Source of the DNA: Brevibacterium permense
GTDB taxonomy: Bacteria; Actinomycetota; Actinomycetes; Actinomycetales; Brevibacteriaceae
Direction: 5' to 3'
Assembly (NCBI RefSeq): GCF_013280495.1
Contig: NZ_JABSSX010000002.1
Coordinates: 248,001-312,000 of the forward strand
Length of the DNA: 64,000 bases
Under the pieces are notes generated by a model. The model had not been told where the DNA came from. It did no database searches and saw only the letters and a program-made list of their open reading frames with translations. Every line of letters starts with the position of its first letter. Position 1 is the first letter of the stretch. The position numbers were made by a program, and so were the translations under genes. Shown here in pieces: positions 28,843-36,573 of the stretch.

Positions 28843-29640
28843 TCAGGCTTCGAATTCTCCGGGCTCGATATGATCGTCTTCGGTCGTGTCGAGCCCGGCG
28901 GCTCTCTTCCGCCGCTGTTTGCGGATCTTGAACACGATCCACACGATGACGAAGACCACGACGGCGACGATGACGACGTTCTGGAAGTAGCCGGCGTAGG
29001 TCTCGACGACCGACCAGTTCTCACCGAGGGTGAAGCCTGCAACGATGAGGATCGTGTTCCAGATCGCGCTGCCGGCCGTGGTCAGCAGCAGGAACTTGGT
29101 CAGGCGCATGTCCCGCATGCCGGCGGGGATGGAGATGAGCGACCGGAAGATCGGGATCATCCGACCGAAGAACACGGCCTTGTCCCCGTGCTTGTCGAAC
29201 CAGTCGACGGTCTTATGCACGTCATCGACGTCGACCAACGGCATCTTCACCGCGATCCGGGCGATGCGTTCGATGCCGATCCACTTGCCCAGCGCCCACA
29301 GCAGAACCGCGCCGACGACTGAGCCGATCGTGGCGAAGACGATCGCGGCCACAATATTCATCTGGCCTTGGCTGGAGGTGAATCCGGCCAGAGGCAGGAC
29401 GAGCTCACTGGGGATGGGCGGGAAGATGTTGTCGAGGAAGACCATGAAGCCGACACCGGCCGGCCCCAGGGTCTCCATGATCGTCACGGTCCAGGCCGAG
29501 AACCCGCTGAGATTGTCCGCAGCGCTGCCGCCGGCGGCGAGGACATCGGCAGGGACTCCGCCGGCAGGCAGGCCGGCAAGGCTGTCGGTGGCAACGGGTG
29601 CGAAATCGGCAGTCGGAGCGAACGAATCAGTGATCGGCAT
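28843..29640 (-). CDS. DedA/VTT-family membrane protein
   Basis: 265-residue inner-membrane protein of the DedA family, linked to lipid (undecaprenyl phosphate or phospholipid) translocation in other bacteria. A Gly/Ala-rich N-terminal tail, then FLDNIFPPIPSELVLPLAGF, the re-entrant motif region GRMIPIFRSLISIPAGM with conserved Arg, and GSAIWNTILIVAGFTLGENW; the C-terminus is basic then acidic. ATG 29640 is preferred over TTG 29646; no SD is present, and a TAGACT box seven bases upstream suggests leaderless transcription. Confidence 0.9.
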   Translation of the reverse strand: MPITDSFAPTADFAPVATDSLAGLPAGGVPADVLAAGGSAADNLSGFSAWTVTIMETLGPAGVGFMVFLDNIFPPIPSELVLPLAGFTSSQGQMNIVAAIVFATIGSVVGAVLLWALGKWIGIERIARIAVKMPLVDVDDVHKTVDWFDKHGDKAVFFGRMIPIFRSLISIPAGMRDMRLTKFLLLTTAGSAIWNTILIVAGFTLGENWSVVETYAGYFQNVVIVAVVVFVIVWIVFKIRKQRRKRAAGLDTTEDDHIEPGEFEA

Positions 29641-29766
29641 GGTCAAAAGTCTAGATAAGGGCGCGGCCCGCCGCTCACAGTACGCTCTCAGCGGCTAGTG
29701 TGGAAACGAACACCTCAGACCGGAATACGAACGCACCTTGCGGATACGCATCGAAGGAGCACACAC

Positions 29767-30804
29767 GTGGCACCTGCCAAAGTACTGGCCTCGCGCAACA
29801 CCGTCGCTGAGGTCGGCCACAATGCCGTCAACCGACCCGGACCCGCCCACCTCATGCGCGCAGTCCAGCGTTTCGGACAGCGTCTGGGCAATCAGTTCGG
29901 CGCCGCGATCACCTACTTCCTCGTTCTCGCGGTCATGCCCATCGCCATGGTCAGCCTCGCAAGCATCGGCTTCGTCCTCGACGTCGCACGCCCCGAGCTC
30001 CTTCCCGAGGTCACCAAGCAGATCGAGACCTTCACCGCCGGCAACTCGTCGCTGACCGAGCAGCTCGAGAGCTTCCTCCTCGACTGGCAGGGAGTGGGAA
30101 TCATCGGTATTCTCACCGGCCTTTACACAGGTCAGGGATTCATCGGCAACCTCGGTGCCGCGGTGCGAGCTCAGCTGCACGACGACTTCGACGATGCCGT
30201 GCCGGAGAAGTCCTTCGTCAGCAAGGTCATCAACAACGTGATCACCCTCATCGGCCTCATCATCGGCCTCCTCCTGGCCGTGGCGCTCACCGTCGTCGGC
30301 ACCGGCTTGCGCTCGATGATCGCCGACTTCCTCGGGCTCGGCGGATTCGCCGGCAGCCTGCTGTTCATCGTTCCGGTCATCCTCACGTTCGGAGCCGCCT
30401 GGCTGATCTTCTGGTTCCTGTTCACGATGCTGCCGGAGAAACCGGTGGACAAACAGGCGAAGAATCGCGGCTCGCTCATCGGCGCGACCGCGTTCCTCAT
30501 CCTCATCAACTTCTCCACAGTGCTCGTCAACCTCTTCTCCGGGAACAAAGCCGCCGGTGTGTTCGGGTCGATCATCGCGATCATGCTCACGCTCAACGTC
30601 TTCGCCCGCATCATCCTGTTCATCGCCGCGTGGATCGGCACGGCGAAACCACCGCGGCCGCGTGAAGAAGAGCAGGAGTATCGGTTCGTCGAACCGAAGG
30701 TGCAGGCGCAGAGCCTCGGCGCGCTCATCACCGGTGCGGGAATCGTGGCGCTGACCCTGCTGGGCTTCAAACGGTTCGAGGAACGCCGGTCCGATCGCGA
30801 ATAG
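29767..30804 (+). CDS. YihY/BrkB family membrane protein
   Basis: 345-residue integral membrane protein of the YihY (formerly ribonuclease BN/BrkB) family, function unresolved. Opening region RFGQRLGNQFGAAITYFLVLAVMPI is the family hallmark, followed by VGIIGILTGLYTGQGFIGNL, and about six membrane helices to residue 310; the C-terminus is hydrophilic. GTG 29767 is chosen because AAGGAG lies seven bases upstream. Divergent from dedA, with about 125 bp between starts. Confidence 0.88.
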   Translation: MAPAKVLASRNTVAEVGHNAVNRPGPAHLMRAVQRFGQRLGNQFGAAITYFLVLAVMPIAMVSLASIGFVLDVARPELLPEVTKQIETFTAGNSSLTEQLESFLLDWQGVGIIGILTGLYTGQGFIGNLGAAVRAQLHDDFDDAVPEKSFVSKVINNVITLIGLIIGLLLAVALTVVGTGLRSMIADFLGLGGFAGSLLFIVPVILTFGAAWLIFWFLFTMLPEKPVDKQAKNRGSLIGATAFLILINFSTVLVNLFSGNKAAGVFGSIIAIMLTLNVFARIILFIAAWIGTAKPPRPREEEQEYRFVEPKVQAQSLGALITGAGIVALTLLGFKRFEERRSDRE

Positions 30805-30859
30805 GCGAGACGGTAGACTGTTGGCGCATCCGTTATAACTGACCGAGGGGACACGACCT

Positions 30860-32287
30860 TTGACTGACGCTACGACTGCTCGCCTGGACGATTGGGCGAA
30901 GAAGCAGACCGCCGCCGAAGAACTCATTCCGCTAGTCGGACGCCTGTACCGTGAGAACGACGTGCTTCTGACCCTGTTCGGGCGGTCGCTGCTGAACAAG
31001 TCGGTGACCGGCATGATCAAGGCGCACCGCTATGCTCGCCACTTCCTCGGCGAAGAGCTCGACATCCAGATCACCCACCGCATCGTCAAGGCGCTGTCCG
31101 GGCTCAACCTGGCTCCGGCCCGCATCGATCTGGGCCGTCTCATCGAGAAGCTCGATGATCCGAACGCCGACGTCGACGCCTTCCTCGCCGCCGAGCTCGC
31201 CGAGGTCGTCGAGTCGCAGTCCGGCAAGGGTGAGGTCCGCGACGTCGTCCTCTACGGCTTCGGTCGCATCGGCCGTCTGCTCGCCCGCATCCTCATCGAT
31301 CGCGCTGGCGGCACCGGTATGCGTCTGCGTGCGATCGTCGTGCGCCGCAATGGGGAGAACGACATCGTCAAGCGCGCCTCCCTGCTGCGCCGCGATTCGG
31401 TGCACGGAGCCTTCGACGGCAGCATCGTCGTCGACGAAGAGAACAGCACCATCCAGGCCAACGGCACCCTCATCCAGGTCATCTACTCGAATGACCCGTC
31501 GGAAGTCGACTACACCGCCTACGGAATCAACGACGCCATCATCGTCGACAACACCGGAAAGTGGCGTGACGAAGAGGGCCTGTCCAAGCACCTCGCGTGC
31601 CCCGGTGCGTCGAAGGTCCTGCTCACGGCTCCCGGCAAGGGCGATGTGAAGAACATCGTCTTCGGAGTCAACGACGACGCGATCCTCGACACGGACACCA
31701 TCGTATCGGCCGCATCCTGCACGACGAATGCGATCACCCCGGTGCTCAAGGCCATCAACGACAAGTTCGGTGTCCGCAACGGCCACGTCGAGACGGTCCA
31801 CTCGTTCACCAACGACCAAAACCTCATCGACAACTTCCACAAGGGCTCCCGCCGCGGCCGTGCGGCCGGCCTCAACATGGTCCTCACCGAGACCGGTGCC
31901 GCCAAGGCCGTCGCCAAGGCTCTGCCGGAGCTGGCCGGGAAGCTCTCGGGCAATGCGATCCGCGTACCCACCCCGAACGTGTCCATGGCGATCCTCAACC
32001 TCAACCTGGACAACGCCACCACCGTCGACGAGCTCAACACGTTCCTCCGCGAAGTGTCGATGCATTCGCCGCTGCGCAACCAGGTCGACTACGTCACCTC
32101 TCCCGAGCTCGTGTCCACCGACCTCGTCGGCTCCAAGCGGGCCGGTGTCGTCGACGGTCTGGCCACGATCGTCGATGAGGACCGCGTCGTCGTCTACGTC
32201 TGGTACGACAACGAATTCGGCTACTCCTGCCAGGTCGTGCGCTGCGTGGCCAAGATGGCTGATGTCGACGTCCCGGCCTTTCCCTGA
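30860..32287 (+). CDS. Extended-length glyceraldehyde-3-phosphate dehydrogenase
   Basis: 475-residue member of the GAPDH family. The first 125 residues are a helical extension not present in the glycolytic enzyme; the NAD(P)-binding fold then starts at VVLYGFGRIGRLLARIL, the catalytic Cys is in SAASCTTNAI, and WYDNEFGYSCQVVRC closes the catalytic domain. Actinobacteria often carry such a long second GAPDH, sometimes assigned a gluconeogenic or anabolic role; its cofactor and direction are not evident here. TTG start with GAGGGG ten bases upstream. Monocistronic, followed by a strong hairpin. Confidence 0.93.
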   Translation: MTDATTARLDDWAKKQTAAEELIPLVGRLYRENDVLLTLFGRSLLNKSVTGMIKAHRYARHFLGEELDIQITHRIVKALSGLNLAPARIDLGRLIEKLDDPNADVDAFLAAELAEVVESQSGKGEVRDVVLYGFGRIGRLLARILIDRAGGTGMRLRAIVVRRNGENDIVKRASLLRRDSVHGAFDGSIVVDEENSTIQANGTLIQVIYSNDPSEVDYTAYGINDAIIVDNTGKWRDEEGLSKHLACPGASKVLLTAPGKGDVKNIVFGVNDDAILDTDTIVSAASCTTNAITPVLKAINDKFGVRNGHVETVHSFTNDQNLIDNFHKGSRRGRAAGLNMVLTETGAAKAVAKALPELAGKLSGNAIRVPTPNVSMAILNLNLDNATTVDELNTFLREVSMHSPLRNQVDYVTSPELVSTDLVGSKRAGVVDGLATIVDEDRVVVYVWYDNEFGYSCQVVRCVAKMADVDVPAFP

Positions 32288-32346
32288 TATCGCCGAGGCG
32301 GCCCACCGAACCGTTCGGATGAGCGTTCGGTGACCCGCTGAGACAG

Positions 32347-32374
32347 GCGCCCGGAGTCTCACGACTCCGGGCGC
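32347..32374 (+). terminator. Rho-independent terminator of the GAPDH gene
   Basis: Perfect 12-bp stem GCGCCCGGAGTC/GACTCCGGGCGC with a TCAC loop, followed by TTTCGTC; 60 bp after the stop codon. Confidence 0.88.
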
Positions 32375-32485
32375 TTTCGTCATTCACCGGCAGAGTCACC
32401 CCTTTCACCTCCTGCGATCGCAAGTTCTGCACTTCGGGCCGCACCATCCTTCACCGGTACTGCTACGCCCTAGACCTCCCACCGA

Positions 32486-32528
32486 AACCTCTCGGGAATG
32501 ACAAAACCTCCCGTAGGAACGAGAGGTT
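32486..32528 (-). terminator. Hairpin downstream of the 32552 membrane-protein gene
   Basis: Arms AACCTCTCG/CGAGAGGTT (9 bp) with an inner CGGGA/TCCCG pairing, lying 24-66 bp after the minus-strand stop at 32552. Confidence 0.5.
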
Positions 32529-32551
32529 CTGCCGGCAACGAGGTGTTCTGC

Positions 32552-33139
32552 CTACTTCGCGGCGTCGGACTCCATGGCCTCATGCAGCCAGATCGGGGTG
32601 AAGGTGGCGAATCGCTCCGCCAGATCGTCGTCGCTGTCGAGGATGACGGCGAGTCGGTCATCGGCATTTGCCAGCTCATTCGCCCAGATGGGACCCAGGC
32701 AGGCCAACAGCAGGCAGGCGATGACGACGGCGCCGGCCAGGATCGGAGTCTCGGCCCACAGCAGCATGCCGAACAGGATACCGACGATGGCGAAGCCGAC
32801 CGCGACGGCGAGTCCGGCATTCCGAGTCCGCGGCGCCTTGGCACGAGCCGGTCGCGACGCAGCGATCGAGTCGAGCACGTCCCGGTTGATCCGCGTCCAG
32901 GCGATGATCGCGCCCAGCGCGCAGACGATGCCGATCATGATGAGGCTGAACGCCGAGAACAGCAGCACCGCATCGATGTGATCGCCTTGGGCTTGGAGCG
33001 CGGCCCCGAGTCCGGCGACGAGCATCGCCAGGGCGAGCACCAGCATGCTCAGCAGACGGGCACGGCGCACGGCGATGAGTTCGGCGATCACCCTGGCCAG
33101 GAAGACCCGCTGTGCCGCGGGGTCGTCGGCCTGGCTCAC
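32552..33139 (-). CDS. Hypothetical membrane protein
   Basis: 195 residues, not recognised. Four predicted membrane helices: two at about 30-50 and 58-85 (LLSMLVLALAMLVAGLG; AVLLFSAFSLIMIGIVCALG), a basic loop, then two at about 110-150 (AVAVGFAIVGILFGMLLWA; ILAGAVVIACLLLACLG), and an acidic C-terminus with DSDDDLAERFATF. The GTG start at 33139 overlaps the stop of the upstream dehydrogenase (GTGA), so it is co-translated with it. No functional clue beyond this. Confidence 0.82.
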   Translation of the reverse strand: MSQADDPAAQRVFLARVIAELIAVRRARLLSMLVLALAMLVAGLGAALQAQGDHIDAVLLFSAFSLIMIGIVCALGAIIAWTRINRDVLDSIAASRPARAKAPRTRNAGLAVAVGFAIVGILFGMLLWAETPILAGAVVIACLLLACLGPIWANELANADDRLAVILDSDDDLAERFATFTPIWLHEAMESDAAK

Positions 33140-34101
33140 CGCACGTACCCGAGCTTCTTGTCCACGGTGTGCGGGAACTGCTCCCCGGCCAGATACTGTT
33201 CGAACAGGGCGTGGAACTGCTCGGCCAGTCGCATTCTCCACCCGTCGGTATCACCGCTCATATGCGGGGTGATGATGACATTGTCCATCGACCACAGAGG
33301 ATGGCCGGCGGGCAGCGGCTCTTCGTCGAAGACGTCGAGTCCGGCCCCGCCGATCTGCCCGTCGCGCAGTGCGGTGACGAGTGCGTCGGTGTCGACGGTG
33401 TCTCCGCGTCCGACATTGATGAACACGGCTGTGTCGTCCATGGCCGCGAACGCCTCGGCGCCGATGAGCCTCTCGGTCTTCTCCGTCAGCGGTGCGATGT
33501 CGATGACCCAGTCGAATCCGGCCACGTGCTCGGGCAGGGTGGCGGAGTCGATGACCTCACCGAAGTCGGCGTCGCCGCTGCGGGCGCGCGATCCGGCTCC
33601 GGTGACGTCGATGTCGACGGCCTTCAGCAGGCGTGCGATGCCCCGGCCGATCGCTCCGGTGCCGACGATGAGAGCCTTGGTGCCGGCGATATCGCGCGTC
33701 GACCGGCGGTTCCACTTCTTCGCGGCTTGATCGGACAGCGAGCCGATCGAGCTCTTCGCGTGCATGAGGATGTAGCTGAGGACGAACTCGGCGATCGGGC
33801 GGTCGAAGATCCCGCGGGCGTTCGTCACGGTGACCGGTGATTCGACGAGCTCATCGAAGAGGAGCGAGTCCACGCCGGCTGCGGCGGCATGGACCCACCC
33901 GAGTCTGTCGGCGCTGCCATAGGCATCCTTGAGCGCGGTGGAGAAGAAATCCCACATCAGCAGCACATCGGTGCCGGGCAGCGCCTGGGCCAGGGTCGAC
34001 GCCTCGGCGATGCGCAGTTCGATCCCGTCCCGCTCCCCCAGATCAGTGATCAGTGCGGGGATCTCGGTCCCGGGTGAGTTGAGTATGGTCAGTACCGTCA
34101 T
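33136..34101 (-). CDS. D-2-hydroxyacid dehydrogenase, NAD-binding
   Basis: 321-residue enzyme of the D-isomer-specific 2-hydroxyacid dehydrogenase family, reducing 2-keto acids or the reverse. NAD-binding motif VGTGAIGRGIARLL near residue 142, then NVGRGDTVDTDALVTAL (substrate Arg region), GLDVFDEEPLP and the catalytic His in NVIITPHMSG. Substrate not predictable; closest in style to glyoxylate/hydroxypyruvate or phosphoglycerate-type relatives. Start ATG 34101 with GAGCCGAGGA upstream. Its first 59 bp overlap the 3' end of the exporter gene in another frame. Confidence 0.9.
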   Translation of the reverse strand: MTVLTILNSPGTEIPALITDLGERDGIELRIAEASTLAQALPGTDVLLMWDFFSTALKDAYGSADRLGWVHAAAAGVDSLLFDELVESPVTVTNARGIFDRPIAEFVLSYILMHAKSSIGSLSDQAAKKWNRRSTRDIAGTKALIVGTGAIGRGIARLLKAVDIDVTGAGSRARSGDADFGEVIDSATLPEHVAGFDWVIDIAPLTEKTERLIGAEAFAAMDDTAVFINVGRGDTVDTDALVTALRDGQIGGAGLDVFDEEPLPAGHPLWSMDNVIITPHMSGDTDGWRMRLAEQFHALFEQYLAGEQFPHTVDKKLGYVR

Positions 34102-35854
34102 TCCTCGGCTCCTTGGACAGTGGGCTTTCTGCCACACTAACCGATGAAGTCTCTGCCGGGGTGGAAACCGGCGCGGACACGACACCCGCGCGCTCGGCTT
34201 CGACATCGAGGCTCTCGCGCTTCGCCGGTTCGCTCTTCAGGGTCTGTGCCAGCGGAGTGTTCGGCAGGAAGCAGAGGAAGACGAAGCCGAGGACGGCCAG
34301 CGGAGCCACCCACAGGAACAGGGGCACGAGGGCGTCGTTGTAGGAGGTGATGATGAGCGAATGCATCGGCTCCGGCAGCTTCGACACGATCTCCGGGGTC
34401 AGCCCCGTCGAGGAGACCTTGGGCATGTGGCCGTGCGGGGCCGCCTTCGCGATCTCCGTGATTCCGGACTTGATGTTGTCCATGAGGCGCTGGGTGAACA
34501 CGGATCCGATGAAGGCCATGCCGAGGGTGGCACCGACCTGGCGGAAGTAGTTGTTCGACGCGGTGGCAGTGCCGACCATGGACACCGGGAAGGCGTTCTG
34601 GACGACGAGGACGAGTGTCTGCATGCTCAGGCCCAGTCCGAGTCCGAGCAGCGCCAGGCAGCCGATGGTCTCCCAGGCCGAGCTCTCGGCCTTCAGCTGG
34701 GAGAGCAGAACGAGCGAGCCGGCCATGATGAGGATGCCGGTCAGAGGGTATTTCTTGTACCTGCCGGTGCGGGAGACGATGAAACCGACGAGCGTCGAGG
34801 ACACGAGCATGGTGCCCATCATCGGCACCATCATCAGACCGGCGACGGTGGCGTCGATCCCGTGGACCATCTGCAGGTAGGTCGGCATATAGGAGAGCAC
34901 ACCGAACATGCCGATGCCGACGAAGAGACCGGCGATCGTGCACAGCAGGAAGTCGCGGTTGGTGAATAGGTGCATCGGGATGACCGGTTCGCTGACCTTG
35001 AGTTCGACGAAGACGAAGGCGACTGCGGCGATCACTCCGGTGACGATGAGCCCGTTGATCTGCCAGGATCCCCATTCGTAGTCGTGTCCGCCCCAGGCGG
35101 AGGTGAGCACGATGCAGGAGGTGACGATCGAGATGAGCGCCATGCCGATGACGTCGATTTTCGGACGAGGGCCTGCACCTTTGGTGTGCTTGGGCACCTT
35201 GAGGAACACGGCGGCGGCGATGAGGGCGATGATGCCCAACGGGAAGTTGATGGCGAAGGTCCAGCGCCAGCCGGGTCCCTCTGTCAGCCAGCCGCCGATC
35301 AGCGGTCCGGCCACGGAAGACACGGCGAAGGCCGAGCCCATGATGCCCATGTACTTGCCGCGTTCGCGGGCGGGGACGACGGAGGCGATGATCGACTGCG
35401 AGAGGATCATCATTCCGCCGCCGCCGATGCCCTGGAGTACGCGACCGAAGATCAGTGTCGACATCTCATTCGCGATGAGGGCGAAGACCGACCCCAGCAG
35501 GAAGCAGCAGATGGCGAACATGAACAGCGGCTTGCGTCCGAACAGGTCGCCGACCTTGCCGTAGACGGGCATCATGATCGTTGAGGCGAGCATGAATGCG
35601 GTGGAGACCCACAGCATCTGGTCGACGCCGTCGAGTTCGCCGACGATGGTCGGCAGCGCGGTGGCCAGCACCGTCTGGTTGAGCGAGAACATGAACATCG
35701 CGATCATCAGGCCGACGAAGAGCAGAATGGTCGCTGAGGTGGCCATCGGCTCTGTCTGTGCGTCGGGTCCCGCAGGGGCGGAGTTCTTCGAGGTGGTTGC
35801 CGTCATCGTCTTCTCATCGGTTTCGTGGTTGCTTCTCATCACAGCGTTCGTCAT
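34043..35854 (-). CDS. MFS transporter, DHA2 (EmrB/QacA-like) family drug exporter
   Basis: 603-residue proton-driven multidrug efflux protein with about 14 membrane helices between residues 40 and 545. Motif A region GKVGDLFGRKPLFM, motif C-like GSAFAVSSVAGPLIGGWLTE, and ALPTIVGEL in helix 1 are DHA2 marks. The last 60 residues are a hydrophilic cytoplasmic tail, part of which overlaps the next gene. ATG 35854 overlaps the TetR stop (ATGA), so repressor and exporter are translated together, an arrangement typical of drug-inducible pumps. Substrates unknown. Confidence 0.94.
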   Translation of the reverse strand: MTNAVMRSNHETDEKTMTATTSKNSAPAGPDAQTEPMATSATILLFVGLMIAMFMFSLNQTVLATALPTIVGELDGVDQMLWVSTAFMLASTIMMPVYGKVGDLFGRKPLFMFAICCFLLGSVFALIANEMSTLIFGRVLQGIGGGGMMILSQSIIASVVPARERGKYMGIMGSAFAVSSVAGPLIGGWLTEGPGWRWTFAINFPLGIIALIAAAVFLKVPKHTKGAGPRPKIDVIGMALISIVTSCIVLTSAWGGHDYEWGSWQINGLIVTGVIAAVAFVFVELKVSEPVIPMHLFTNRDFLLCTIAGLFVGIGMFGVLSYMPTYLQMVHGIDATVAGLMMVPMMGTMLVSSTLVGFIVSRTGRYKKYPLTGILIMAGSLVLLSQLKAESSAWETIGCLALLGLGLGLSMQTLVLVVQNAFPVSMVGTATASNNYFRQVGATLGMAFIGSVFTQRLMDNIKSGITEIAKAAPHGHMPKVSSTGLTPEIVSKLPEPMHSLIITSYNDALVPLFLWVAPLAVLGFVFLCFLPNTPLAQTLKSEPAKRESLDVEAERAGVVSAPVSTPAETSSVSVAESPLSKEPRNDGTDHTQLTRDRDPRTDH

Positions 35855-36495
35855 GGCAGTCGGTCCAGAACCTTGCGGAACAGGCTCAGGGAGTCTTCGA
35901 AGATCGCTTGGGTTCCGCCTTTGTCCTCGACCGCCTCGGGATTGGCTTTGATCACCTGTCCCGCATGATTGAGCGGGACCCGGCAGAGTTGGGTGAGCAT
36001 GCGCGCACTGCGCCAGGCGGAGTCCTCTGAGGAGAACTCTTGTCCGAGGCGGCGGAGCCGGTCGAGCACGTGCCGGGTGACGATCTCTTCGAGTTCTTCT
36101 GCCCGGTCGAAGCTCTTGCTCACGAGTTCCGGGTAGAGAGCGAAGAGGCGGCGGCGCCGAGCCGGAAGCTTGGGGTCGACGGAGCCGACGAGCAGCGCCT
36201 CGCGGACGAAGCGCGCCGTGTCCTCGGCCAGGGTGTCGAGCCCGGCGGGGCTGTGGACGTAGTCGAAGGCGAGGCCCTCATCGACGCTGACATCGGCTCC
36301 GAGACCGACGATCGCGTCCTCCTTCGTCTCGAAGTAGTTGAAGAAGGTGCGTGTGGACACTCCGGCGTCGGCGGCGATCGTCGCGACGGTGGCACAGGCC
36401 AAGCCGTCTTCGAGGACGCGGGTGATCGCCGCCTCGTGGAGGGCGTTGCGAGTCAGTCGCGCCTTTTTCGAGCGCAGGGATTCTTCAGCGGGCAT
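35851..36495 (-). CDS. TetR family transcriptional regulator
   Basis: 214-residue repressor. N-terminal HTH: LTRNALHEAAITRVLEDGL, ATVATIAADAGVSTRTFFNYF with the recognition helix, then KEDAIVGLGADV; the C-terminal ligand domain is variable. It is the first gene of an operon with the DHA2 exporter and dehydrogenase. Start at ATG 36495 or ATG 36510, neither with an SD. A perfect palindrome (36504-36520) covers this start region, so autoregulation is likely. Confidence 0.92.
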   Translation of the reverse strand: MPAEESLRSKKARLTRNALHEAAITRVLEDGLACATVATIAADAGVSTRTFFNYFETKEDAIVGLGADVSVDEGLAFDYVHSPAGLDTLAEDTARFVREALLVGSVDPKLPARRRRLFALYPELVSKSFDRAEELEEIVTRHVLDRLRRLGQEFSSEDSAWRSARMLTQLCRVPLNHAGQVIKANPEAVEDKGGTQAIFEDSLSLFRKVLDRLP

Positions 36496-36503
36496 AGACA
36501 CAT

Positions 36504-36520
36504 TTTGCATCACATGCAAA
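36504..36520. promoter_or_regulatory. Candidate TetR operator palindrome
   Basis: TTTGCAT-CAC-ATGCAAA, a perfect inverted repeat of 7-bp arms directly before the tetR start; further TGCAAA/TGCA half-sites follow to 36550. The AT-rich setting contrasts with the rest of the window, as expected for a promoter-operator. Confidence 0.75.
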
Positions 36521-36573
36521 CTTTCACCAACTGCAAATCTGCAATTGTGCACTATTTCACTGTGCGCAGTCTT

